Assembly: GCA_007122505.1 (NCBI GenBank)
Contig: SKTQ01000116.1
Location: forward strand, 1-14,424
Origin: Bacteroidales bacterium
Lineage (GTDB): Bacteria > Bacteroidota > Bacteroidia > Bacteroidales > UBA7960
DNA length: 14,424 bases
Direction: 5' to 3'
Shown: positions 1 through 6,442 of the stretch, piece after piece
How positions within the stretch are numbered: position 1 is the stretch's first letter
Layout: each line of letters opens with the position of its first letter
Notes under the pieces: model-generated
Database searches by the model: none
What the model was told of the DNA's origin: nothing
What the model saw: the letters and a program-made list of their open reading frames with translations, nothing else
Program-made: the position numbers and the translations under genes

Positions 1-245
1 CTTTGCGCTTTTTGCGTGATTTAACTTTTGCGGCCTTTGCGAGGACAAAAGAGCAAAAGTGGATTACGGTTGATTTTTTCACCGCAAAGACGCAGAGCAC
101 GCAAAGAAAATGTACCAATTTATCAATGTGCAAATGTACAAATGACGGTCCTTTGCGCTTTTTGCGTGATTTAACTTTTGCGGACTTTGCGAGGAATAAA
201 ATGTTTCACGCAAAGCTCGCAAAAAAAAAGAAAAGCCCGCAAAGC
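1..245. repeat. CTTTGCG / CGCAAAG interspersed repeat block
   Basis: A 44-bp sequence starting CTTTGCGCTTTTTGCGTG occurs at 1-44 and again at 151-194 with one mismatch, exactly 150 bp apart. Each copy is followed by the opposite-strand form: CGCAAAG-type units at 83-106 and again at 204-245. The block is therefore two cycles of an inverted pair that could fold into imperfect hairpins. Open frames across it encode only repeated low-complexity peptide (LRFLRDLTFA twice), so I do not call a gene. CGCAAAG-rich intergenic repeats occur in many environmental bacterial genomes, and I know of no assigned function. The block is cut by the window edge. Confidence 0.75.
109..144. repeat. AATGTACM 8-bp-period direct repeat
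   Basis: Four consecutive 8-mers are visible: AATGTACC, AATTTATC, AATGTGCA and AATGTACA, followed by AATG. The tract sits between the two CTTTGCG cycles and has a different period (8 bp) from the 9-bp and 7-bp tracts further right. No gene overlaps it. Confidence 0.55.
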
Positions 246-467
246 TACTGCTTACTTACTTACTTCTTACTCTTCCCTTAAGTTCCTTAAGTCTCTTAAG
301 TCCCTTAAGTTCCTTCAGTCTCTTAAGTCTCAGCTCCCAGCTCCCAGCTCTCAGCTCTCATCTACCTACTTCTTACTCTTCTCTTAAGTCCCTTAAGTCT
401 CTTAAGTCTCTTAAGTCTCAGCTCCCAGCTCTGAGCTCCCAGCTCCCAGCTCCCAGCTCCCAGCTGC
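246..467 (-). repeat. Composite 7/9-bp direct-repeat array 3' of arsR-like gene
   Basis: On the plus strand the array holds a CTTACT-type tract (about 246-276), six exact-length 9-mers of CTTAAGTYY type (277-330), four 7-mers of CAGCTCY (331-358), a CTACTTCTTACTC transition (359-382), four 9-mers of CTTAAGTCY (383-418) and seven 7-mers of CAGCTCC (419-467). Units abut without gaps and substitutions dominate over indels. Read on the minus strand, it begins 5 bp after the stop codon of the ArsR-type gene and runs AGCTGGG, ACTTAAGRG, GTAAG in two successive cycles. The same order and polarity recur after the last gene of the window. Function is unknown; I have given it the strand of the gene it follows. 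Confidence 0.85.
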
Positions 468-472
468 CATAC

Positions 473-787
473 TCAGCAATGGCTCTCTCCCGTGTCGATT
501 TTCTGCATTACTTCATCCAAGATGCTTCTCATACGCGATATCTCAACAGGATTGAGGCAATAATTTTTCCTGACACCATCTATGGTTCCCTTGATTAAAC
601 CCGCGTCCCTGAGTTCCTTCAGGTGTTGATTCACAGTGGTGCGGCTAAGAGGCAGCTCTTCCGCTATGTCACCTGTAATACAGGTTTTAATTCTTGCCAG
701 GTACAACAAAATGGCAAGCCTGGCAGGGTGTGCCAGTGCCTTGAATAAAACAGATTTTTTTTTGAGATCCTCAGCAAAGCTTTCCAT
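473..787 (-). CDS. ArsR/SmtB-family winged-helix transcriptional repressor
   Basis: A 104-residue protein of the usual ArsR/SmtB length. The helical core starts with FKALAHPARLAILLYL (residues 15-30), the recognition helix is in PLSRTTVNQHLKELRDAGLI (46-65), and the wing follows at about 66-78. The classical metal-sensing ELCVCDL motif is absent; the equivalent stretch is KTCITGDI with only Cys36, and Cys77 and Cys104 are the other cysteines. The nearest relatives I recall are the Bacteroidota arsenic-type repressors with a CICGDI motif, in which one more cysteine would be present here, so the effector is uncertain and may be thiol-reactive rather than a metal. Two matching palindromes directly upstream, one covering the promoter, indicate autorepression. 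No target gene lies downstream; transcription runs into the repeat array. Confidence 0.9.
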   Translation of the reverse strand: MESFAEDLKKKSVLFKALAHPARLAILLYLARIKTCITGDIAEELPLSRTTVNQHLKELRDAGLIKGTIDGVRKNYCLNPVEISRMRSILDEVMQKIDTGESHC

Positions 788-808
788 GAAGATGTTTTGA
801 TTGATTTA

Positions 809-855
809 TGACGCAAATATACGTCATATTTTTGTTTTGACGTAATTTTACGTCA
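809..855 (-). promoter_or_regulatory. Twin palindromic operators of the ArsR-type gene
   Basis: Two 18-bp inverted repeats share the same half-site: TGACGCAAATATACGTCA at 809-826 and TGACGTAATTTTACGTCA at 838-855. Their centres are 29 bp apart, close to three helical turns, so two dimers could sit on nearly the same face of the DNA. The proximal site begins 21 bp upstream of the arsR-like start and contains the gene's -7 box. The half-site TGACG...CGTCA is a typical arrangement for a dimeric winged-helix repressor. Binding by this particular protein is inferred from position. Confidence 0.75.
814..821 (-). promoter_or_regulatory. Bacteroidota -7 box TATATTTG of the arsR-like gene
   Basis: TATATTTG on the minus strand matches the Bacteroidota TAnnTTTG -7 consensus in full and lies 26 bp before the start codon. 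It is enclosed by the proximal palindrome, so a bound repressor would block it. I see no good -33 TTTG at the expected distance; only a TTAC-like match occurs there. Confidence 0.6.
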
Positions 856-983
856 TTTTTTTTCGCGGTTTTGAAATGCAAATTTCAGGGATCGCCTTAG
901 GGTTTATGGTTTTTATTTGAGAATGGTCTGGTGGGAGGCTGTAAAATAGCGGATGAAGGAATTTGCGGAATAAACGGATTATC

Positions 984-1403
984 CTAATTCAGATGGTCAC
1001 GTGGTTTCAATTGACAGGGACAAGCTCCGGTGAGTCTTTCTTTCACATCTTCCCTTGTGGGAAAACCATCTTTTTCCCATTCAACAAGGCCTCCTGCCAT
1101 TTGGGCCATATTCTCAAAACCTTTTTCCCGGAGAAAAACGACTGCTTCTCTGCTTTTCAAACCGGAAGCATCTGCCAGAATAAGGTATCTGTCGCGGGGT
1201 AGTTTTTGATATGCATTTGCAAGAAGTCGATAAGGAAGCAGAAAAATATCAGGTACATCCGGAATTTTGTAATCTGTAAGACCGGAATCTCTCAGGTCCA
1301 CGTATAATGCCCCCTGTTCAATGGCTTCGAATGCCTCCCGTGGCGTTAAGCTAAGTATATTTTCTTTATGAGAACCTTTATTGTGGAATGGATTTTTCAT
1401 CAT
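984..1403 (-). CDS. Rhodanese-like domain protein without the catalytic cysteine
   Basis: A 139-residue single rhodanese domain. Family features are ALYVDLRDSG (residues 32-41) in the N-terminal half and GFENMAQMAGGLVEWEKDGFP (95-115) near the end. The active-site loop, normally C-x-S-G-x-[RK]-S, reads D78-A-S-G-L-K-S84, so the persulfide-forming cysteine is replaced by aspartate. The only cysteines are Cys128 and Cys130, in a short C-terminal tail (GACPCQLKPRD). It has no signal peptide and should be cytoplasmic. It is unlikely to be a standard sulfurtransferase; a binding role, or chemistry at the tail CPC, is possible. Two adjacent ATG codons (1401-1403 and 1398-1400) leave the start uncertain by one residue. 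It lies 60 bp after the MobB-like gene and may be co-transcribed with it. Confidence 0.85.
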   Translation of the reverse strand: MMKNPFHNKGSHKENILSLTPREAFEAIEQGALYVDLRDSGLTDYKIPDVPDIFLLPYRLLANAYQKLPRDRYLILADASGLKSREAVVFLREKGFENMAQMAGGLVEWEKDGFPTREDVKERLTGACPCQLKPRDHLN

Positions 1404-1463
1404 GAAGGATGTTTTAATAATGTGAGAATTGGACGCTTCTTTCTGATCAGGTTATGTCTGGTT

Positions 1464-2003
1464 TCAAGGTGATATGACCCACTCTGAGTCATTCCAGCTA
1501 ATGCGGTCGAGATCAAAATCAAAAGCTGTGCCATTAAAACTTAGCAGGTGATCGATGGGAATATTGGTTTTTTCTAATTTGTGAGTTGTGGACAATGGCC
1601 TGGTGATGTGGAAATGACATGCCGGTTTGATATATTTTCCCATCGCAGCCGATTCGATGATCATGGGTGCTGTTTTATCCATGTCGTTCAAAATGATTGG
1701 AAAAGCCTTCAAAAGTCCATCATCAATAATATTCTGAACAAAATACACACGATCTGCCCCGCTCCGCAACATCCTGGAGCTATCCTTCCTGGTATTTCTG
1801 TTGGTTTCTCTGATAATCATCAGCTGATGTTCCTGATGAATAATATGGATATTATCAGGTTGCGGATGCCAGTGCGGTGTGATTTTGACAGCCACAATAC
1901 CGATATGGCTGAATTTTTCCAGGAGCATACAACTCAGAGTGGTTTTCCCAACATTGCTGCCCGTGCCACTGATTAACAAAACATTTGGATGATATGGTAA
2001 CAT
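1464..2003 (-). CDS. MobB-like P-loop NTPase
   Basis: A 179-residue protein with an N-terminal Walker A loop, ISGTGSNVGKTTL (residues 11-23), preceded by a hydrophobic strand. KDSSRMLRSGADRVYFV (73-89) resembles the D-S-x-R...GA region of MobB, the P-loop protein associated with molybdopterin guanine dinucleotide synthesis, and MIIESAAMGKYIKP (114-127) occupies the place of MobB's V-E-G segment. A histidine-rich stretch (H44, H46, H53, H56, H59) follows the first domain strand. Dethiobiotin-synthetase-like and cobyrinate-synthase-like proteins share this fold, so the substrate is not established. No other molybdenum-cofactor gene is present. It starts only 5 bp after the nucleotidyltransferase stop, which implies co-translation and perhaps a joint pathway. 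Confidence 0.8.
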   Translation of the reverse strand: MLPYHPNVLLISGTGSNVGKTTLSCMLLEKFSHIGIVAVKITPHWHPQPDNIHIIHQEHQLMIIRETNRNTRKDSSRMLRSGADRVYFVQNIIDDGLLKAFPIILNDMDKTAPMIIESAAMGKYIKPACHFHITRPLSTTHKLEKTNIPIDHLLSFNGTAFDFDLDRISWNDSEWVISP

Positions 2004-2008
2004 AGGTA

Positions 2009-2908
2009 TTAAAACAGTTTTGCCGGATACTCTTTTTTGTTTACAAGCTGATGAATTCTTTTCCGGGCTGCCTCCTTATCGGCACGATAGGTAACGCCAA
2101 ACCATTCTGCATTGCTTTGCAGGACATTTACAACGGCTTTTTTTTCAGAAATAAGTTCATCAATAACAAAAGGAAGAAAAAATTCCGCCTGATCATTATC
2201 TTGCTCTTTTTCAAGAAACATTCTCATTTTGTTATCCAGATGATCAAATACATCAGGGGTGAAACCCCAAAAATTCATGGAAACGATCTCACCGGGTTGC
2301 AGTGCCACATCACTCCCCTTGCTGATGATCTTTTCAGATTCATCCTTTTGAATTTGGGTAAATTCGGTAACATTTAGCAGCCTGTGGTTACCGTCCACTT
2401 TGCAAACACCCCTGGAAACATATCCGTGCTCCGACAAGGTATTTTCCAGCCGGTAACCGCACATGGCATAACGGCCCTGAGACTCTTGAGGCAGAGTATC
2501 CAGGTGGTTTGCCATAACCTCATAGGCTTCACGGCCGTAAAAATCGTCTGCGTTTATGACCACGAAGGGTTTATTGACAGATTGCCGGGCTACCCAAACG
2601 GCGTGGCCGGTTCCCCAGGGCTTTGTTCTGGATTTGTTGCACCCAAATGGTTCAGGGAGATTATCAAGTTCCTGGAATACCAGGTCTGTTTCTATGACTG
2701 GACTAATCTTATTTATGATCTGTCGGGTAAAGTCTTTTTCAAAGCTGCGCCTGATCACGAAGACCACTTTTTCGAATCCCGACCGGATGGCATCATACAC
2801 TGAATATTCCATGATGCTTTCCCCGGAAGGGCCCACTTCATCAAGCTGTTTCATTCCGCCGTACCTGCTGCCCATTCCGGCTGCCAGAATCAGTAAAACT
2901 TTTTGCAT
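2009..2908 (-). CDS. NTP-transferase family sugar-phosphate nucleotidyltransferase
   Basis: A 299-residue nucleotidyltransferase with a Rossmann-like GT-A fold. The nucleotide-binding signature LAAGMGSRYGGMKQL is at residues 8-22, the product-binding PWGTGHAV at 97-104, the metal-binding NADDFYG at 119-125, and SEHGYVSRG and NFWGFTP at 159-167 and 212-218. Enzymes of this group couple a sugar 1-phosphate to an NTP, releasing pyrophosphate, to give an NDP-sugar; the sugar cannot be read from the sequence. Similar Bacteroidota proteins of about 300 residues are often annotated only as nucleotidyltransferase. It has its own -7 box just upstream and the MobB-like gene 5 bp downstream. It is cytoplasmic, with no signal or membrane segment. 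Confidence 0.88.
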   Translation of the reverse strand: MQKVLLILAAGMGSRYGGMKQLDEVGPSGESIMEYSVYDAIRSGFEKVVFVIRRSFEKDFTRQIINKISPVIETDLVFQELDNLPEPFGCNKSRTKPWGTGHAVWVARQSVNKPFVVINADDFYGREAYEVMANHLDTLPQESQGRYAMCGYRLENTLSEHGYVSRGVCKVDGNHRLLNVTEFTQIQKDESEKIISKGSDVALQPGEIVSMNFWGFTPDVFDHLDNKMRMFLEKEQDNDQAEFFLPFVIDELISEKKAVVNVLQSNAEWFGVTYRADKEAARKRIHQLVNKKEYPAKLF

Positions 2909-2924
2909 GGCAATGATTTTTTAT

Positions 2925-2932
2925 CAAATATA
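2925..2932 (-). promoter_or_regulatory. -7 box TATATTTG before the nucleotidyltransferase gene
   Basis: The minus strand reads TATATTTG, a full TAnnTTTG match identical to the box of the arsR-like gene, 16 bp before the nucleotidyltransferase ATG. The leader would be very short. No -33 TTTG is seen at 19-21 bp spacing. The box implies that this gene and the MobB-like gene can be transcribed separately from mhqO-mhqD. Confidence 0.5.
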
Positions 2933-2982
2933 TCACAAACAGGGCAAAAATAAGGAATAATCGGCAGGCAAAGCATTGCGCT

Positions 2983-3603
2983 TTATTTTGCGAAAAAAAG
3001 AGTGTTGACCGTATCCAGTTGTTCAAAGCTGATCACATGCCCTAGGTTCTTATAAATATTCAATGTAGTGTTCGCATTCAGCTTCCGCAGAATTTCTTCT
3101 GAGCGTTTTGCCCTTTCAACAGGAATATGCGGATCGGGATCGCTGGTGCCAATGAATACGGGTGTTTGATGAAAATCACCTTGATATTGATCATCTGAGA
3201 TTTTATCGCCGATCAACCCTCCCGTAAAGGCAATAATTCCGCCATAGCGGTCCGGGTTCCTTGCAGCAAACTCCAGGCTGAGGCAAGCACCCTGTGAAAA
3301 TCCGGAAATAAATATTTTTTCTTTTGGGATGCCGCTGAGAGTAATGTCATTCACCAGTTCACCAATGAGGTCAATGGCTGAATCAAGCCATGGCTGGTTC
3401 TGTTTCTGCGGAACCAGAAATGAATAGGGATACCAGGTATTGCGTGTAGCCTGCGGTGCAAGTATAGCAAATCCTCTGAGGTCGAGGTAGTCAGTAAGCG
3501 AGAGCATATTATCTGACGTTCCGCCACGACCGTGAATCATAATGATGGCTTTTTTGGCTTTGTCGAGCTTTTTACCGGCATATTGTACGTTCTTTTCGTG
3601 CAT
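2983..3603 (-). CDS. mhqD: MhqD-like alpha/beta-hydrolase (carboxylesterase/phospholipase family)
   Basis: A 206-residue alpha/beta-hydrolase of the phospholipase/carboxylesterase family. Visible parts are the oxyanion-hole segment HGRGG (residues 24-28), the nucleophile elbow G-F-S103-Q-G, an aspartate in GTSDPDPHIP (Asp155 or Asp157) and His189 in NLGHVIS. It is cytoplasmic. The start is the ATG at 3603-3601, which overlaps the upstream TGA as TGATG; a GTG one codon earlier is possible but less likely. The translationally coupled partner is a MhqO-like ring-cleavage dioxygenase. In Bacillus subtilis MhqO and MhqD belong to the MhqR regulon that protects against quinones and related electrophiles, and the pairing here supports the same role. 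Confidence 0.85.
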   Translation of the reverse strand: MHEKNVQYAGKKLDKAKKAIIMIHGRGGTSDNMLSLTDYLDLRGFAILAPQATRNTWYPYSFLVPQKQNQPWLDSAIDLIGELVNDITLSGIPKEKIFISGFSQGACLSLEFAARNPDRYGGIIAFTGGLIGDKISDDQYQGDFHQTPVFIGTSDPDPHIPVERAKRSEEILRKLNANTTLNIYKNLGHVISFEQLDTVNTLFFAK

Positions 3604-4562
3604 CACACATAGCTTTTTGAGTGTTCAGAAATGGCAGGCAATATGGATTCGATATGCTCACGGTTAAATTCGTGATGAGGCGGCAGCTTGAGTTCTGTGC
3701 CCAGCTTATCCGCGTTTTCATCCACCATAAAGCCTGGAGCATCGGTGGCAACTTCAAACAATACACCGCCCGGTTCTCTGAAATATATCGATTTGAAATA
3801 TTGCCTGTCGATAACGGGAGTTGGCTGCAAGCCATATTGTCTGATGCCTTGCCTCACTTCTAATTGACTATTTGCGTCGGGTGTACGAAATGCAATATGG
3901 TGAATGGTGCCGTAGCCGCTTAAACCGGTAGTATTTGCCGATGGAACAAGGATATCAATATAGTTTCCCGGGGCATCATGAGTGGCAAAACGAAAACGGT
4001 TGCCACTTTCTCCAATCAAACGGTGATCCATTTTTTCGGTGAGCAATGCTCCGGTGCGCTCATAACCAGCCGCCCAGATCTCTGCACTGTAAAAGCCCCT
4101 GATTGCATATTCAGGCGGGACCGGTCCATCTGAAAAGGGTTTTCTTTCATCAAGATCATTAAAAATCAATTCCAAACCCAAACCATCATGATCTTCAAAA
4201 TAAATAAACACCTCCTTGCCCAAACGTTCCTGGGCATCCTTGCGAGGAATGCCAAAACGATCAAGCCTTTTTTCCCAGTAAGCCAGCGCATCCATGGGTA
4301 CAGAAAAAGTGGTGGTGTTCACCAGTCCTTTTCCATGCCTGCCGCGCCTTATCCCGCCATAAGGAAAAAAGGTCATGATGCTGCCCGGATTGCCAATATC
4401 ATCACCATAATATAAATGATATACTCCAGGATCATCAAAATTTACGGTCTTCTTTATAAAACGCAAGCCAAGAACACCTGTGTAAAAATCAAGGTTCTTT
4501 TGTGCATCACCTGCGATGGCGGTGATATGATGTATGCCTGTGATGTTCATATTTTGTGACAT
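3603..4562 (-). CDS. mhqO: MhqO-like ring-cleaving dioxygenase (two-domain VOC protein)
   Basis: A 319-residue glyoxalase/bleomycin-resistance/extradiol dioxygenase (VOC) protein. Both halves have the fold's metal-site pattern: GIHHITA (His11/His12) with HDGLGLELIF (Glu131), then TIHHIAFRTPD (His221/His222) with REPGGVLFEVATD (Glu270). Length and motifs fit the MhqO/LinE-like group that opens hydroquinone or catechol rings using Fe(II). It is cytoplasmic. The start is the ATG at 4562; a second ATG four codons in is an alternative. Its TGA overlaps the ATG of the mhqD-like gene, making a two-gene operon. A 7+4+7 bp inverted repeat starts 11 bp upstream. No MarR-type regulator gene is nearby. 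Confidence 0.88.
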   Translation of the reverse strand: MSQNMNITGIHHITAIAGDAQKNLDFYTGVLGLRFIKKTVNFDDPGVYHLYYGDDIGNPGSIMTFFPYGGIRRGRHGKGLVNTTTFSVPMDALAYWEKRLDRFGIPRKDAQERLGKEVFIYFEDHDGLGLELIFNDLDERKPFSDGPVPPEYAIRGFYSAEIWAAGYERTGALLTEKMDHRLIGESGNRFRFATHDAPGNYIDILVPSANTTGLSGYGTIHHIAFRTPDANSQLEVRQGIRQYGLQPTPVIDRQYFKSIYFREPGGVLFEVATDAPGFMVDENADKLGTELKLPPHHEFNREHIESILPAISEHSKSYV

Positions 4563-4572
4563 AAAATATCCG

Positions 4573-4594
4573 TTTATCTTAATAGATAAATATA
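4573..4594 (-). promoter_or_regulatory. Candidate operator and -7 box of the mhqO-mhqD unit
   Basis: TTTATCT-TAAT-AGATAAA at 4573-4590 is a perfect 7-bp inverted repeat with a 4-bp spacer. The minus strand reads TATATTTA at 4594-4587, a 7-of-8 match to the TAnnTTTG -7 box that overlaps the right arm. A repressor bound here would cover the promoter. The half-site TATCT...AGATA recalls the MhqR box of Bacillus as I remember it, though the spacing is shorter. The regulator is not in the window. Confidence 0.45.
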
Positions 4595-4675
4595 TAACAT
4601 TTAATCAAGCACATTGTTTGCTTTTATCGATATCGGGCCATTTTTTTCAGCAGGAAAACAAGAAATGATTAAATA

Positions 4676-4689
4676 ACCGGAAAACCGGT
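4676..4689 (-). terminator. Possible weak terminator after mltF
   Basis: ACCGG-AAAA-CCGGT forms a 5-bp stem with a 4-nt loop 11 bp beyond the mltF stop. On the minus strand it is followed by TATTTAATCATTT rather than a clean T-run, so it would be a weak or factor-dependent stop. Confidence 0.3.
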
Positions 4690-4700
4690 GCAAAGCTGCG

Positions 4701-6152
4701 CTAATCAAAAAACTGTTTGTAATGGTTATGGAGGTTCAGAATATTTTGTACATATGTTACAGGCTCTTCACCGGCAGCATATCCATAGACCACCTCTTCC
4801 CTAAGGTAATAGTCCGGATTGGATTTTTTGAGCATATATTTTTCTACATTTCCAAACCAGATATCAGGGTCAGCGCCATCTGCCCGGGCCAGTCGCCGTG
4901 CATCCTGCACATGGCCCTGACCTGCATTGTAGGAAGCAATAATAAAATGAAGGCGCTGATTTTCATCGGCTATTTCTTGTGACCAATAGTTATCCAGCCA
5001 CTCCAGGAAACGAACTCCAGCTATGATGTTTTGTATGGGGTCATAAGGGTTTTCAGCACCAAAAGCTTTTGCTGTTTGCGGCATCAACTGCATCAAGCCT
5101 TCTGCTCCTGCCCACGAACGTGCGTAGGGATCGAACCTTGACTCTCTGAATACCAGTGCAGCCAATAATCGCCAATCCCAGTTAATCCGGGCAGATTGTT
5201 CCTTGAGCAAACTATCATATGGTGAAATGGTTCCCCCGGTGATTGGGAAATATTCGCTACCATAGCGAAGCCTGAAGGTCCTGCGGTTTTCGTAGTATTT
5301 GTTATAGATAACATAGTAGTCAACATGTTTACGGGCATCCTGCAACCATGTGTTTAAAGTGTCCAGTAACAATACAGAAGATGGTCTTAAGGCCCAGGCT
5401 GTATACTGGGGCAGAGAGATGGCTGTTGAGACGTCCAGATTCTGATAATATGCTGACTGCATTGTGGCTATGTTTTCATCGGCCACTGTATAGTCGATTT
5501 CTTTCTCTGCCACTTTACGGATCAGCTGTTCGGTTGTAACACCTTTTTCTGCTTCGCTGATGTGAATCTCTGCCCCGATTTCCCGGGACAGGTTTAGGAG
5601 GCGCTCCTTGTAAGCTGAACCGCGCCGCACATGAATGGTTTTGCCGGAAAGCTCCAATGGATTCCTGATGAGTTCATTTTCAATCTGATGTAGCATCATC
5701 TGGCGCCAATTGTCGGGCCTCCTCTGCACCAGTATCTGCCTGGTCATATTCATGGGGTCTGTAAATGCAAGGCGCTCACGACGCTCAGCGGTAACAGTCA
5801 GGCCATATGCAATCAGGTCTCCTTTACCCTGTTCAAGCATCCGGATCATTTCATCAAAATCATGGGCCAATACAATACGCACAGAAATATCCAGGTAATC
5901 TTCCAGTAAGCCAAGCAGTTCATAATCATAACCCATGACCTCACCGCGATATACAAAATAGCTGAAGGGGCTGTAACCGGTTATGGCAACCAGTTCACCG
6001 CGTTCACTAATTTGAGGCATGTCAATGACTTCGGTTCTTGGATGGCAACCAAAAAACAGGCTGAGACCCATTAAAAGTGATGCGATGATATGGGCAGGTC
6101 TATTCTGCATAATCCATAATAAATGGATAAAACTAAGCAATCTTTGCTTCAT
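4701..6152 (-). CDS. mltF: MltF-type membrane-bound lytic murein transglycosylase
   Basis: The frame is open for 491 codons from a GTG at 6176; residues are numbered from there. ATG codons at 6152 (residue 9) and 6110 (residue 23) are better starts. I use 6152; 6110 would give a shorter lipoprotein signal, MQNRP...LSLFFGC, with Cys44 as the lipidated residue. Residues about 60-305 form a periplasmic solute-binding domain (SBP_bac_3; YSPFSYFVY, MGYDYEL, GLTVTAERRERLAFTDPM). Residues about 325-480 form an SLT domain with catalytic Glu345 in FRESRFDP, AEGLMQLMPQTA (358-369) and IASYNAGQGHV (413-423). This order is that of MltF, which cleaves peptidoglycan to 1,6-anhydromuropeptides and is modulated by its binding domain. 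It is monocistronic and divergent from the amidohydrolase gene. Confidence 0.92.
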   Translation of the reverse strand: MKQRLLSFIHLLWIMQNRPAHIIASLLMGLSLFFGCHPRTEVIDMPQISERGELVAITGYSPFSYFVYRGEVMGYDYELLGLLEDYLDISVRIVLAHDFDEMIRMLEQGKGDLIAYGLTVTAERRERLAFTDPMNMTRQILVQRRPDNWRQMMLHQIENELIRNPLELSGKTIHVRRGSAYKERLLNLSREIGAEIHISEAEKGVTTEQLIRKVAEKEIDYTVADENIATMQSAYYQNLDVSTAISLPQYTAWALRPSSVLLLDTLNTWLQDARKHVDYYVIYNKYYENRRTFRLRYGSEYFPITGGTISPYDSLLKEQSARINWDWRLLAALVFRESRFDPYARSWAGAEGLMQLMPQTAKAFGAENPYDPIQNIIAGVRFLEWLDNYWSQEIADENQRLHFIIASYNAGQGHVQDARRLARADGADPDIWFGNVEKYMLKKSNPDYYLREEVVYGYAAGEEPVTYVQNILNLHNHYKQFFD

Positions 6153-6442
6153 TTGCAATTTTTTTTGTTCGTCCACATAAACAGCATTTTGATCCGATAA
6201 CCAAATTCCATTTTTCTTTTTTGGGTATTTTTACCTATTATTGCATGATTAATCTTTGCATGGCTTTTGAAAAATACCGGTCAAGCCGGAAATGATTGAA
6301 GTGGATGTGCATTAATGAAACCGGTGAAATCATTCTCAATGCAGAATACCTGTACATGAATTTTTACTTCAAAACAATGCAATTTAAGTCTTGACAAACA
6401 GATAATTATGCTTTCATCATAACCAATTGAAACATCTTAACT

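Noticed and set aside
3..387. Open frames of 92 and 69 codons over the left repeat block
   Set aside because: Their translations are the repeats themselves (LRFLRDLTFA twice; LKSLKSLKF and SQLPAPSSQL), with no domain and no independent start signal.
246..467. CRISPR array
   Set aside because: The units are 7 and 9 bp, contiguous and without unique spacers of 25-40 bp; no cas gene is present.
872..887. TGAAAT-GCAA-ATTTCA inverted repeat downstream of the rhodanese-like gene
   Set aside because: AT-rich 6-bp stem without a T-tract on the minus strand; too weak to call a terminator or operator.
473..1403. The arsR-like and rhodanese-like genes as one arsenic or sulfide resistance operon
   Set aside because: They are separated by 196 bp, the regulator has its own promoter and operators, the rhodanese lacks its catalytic cysteine, and no transporter or reductase gene is present.
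6391..6420. TTGACA at 6391 as a sigma-70-like promoter of the amidohydrolase gene
   Set aside because: There is no TATAAT at 16-18 bp, and the nearest TAnnTTTG-like sequence (TATGCTTTC) has the wrong spacing, so no promoter is called.
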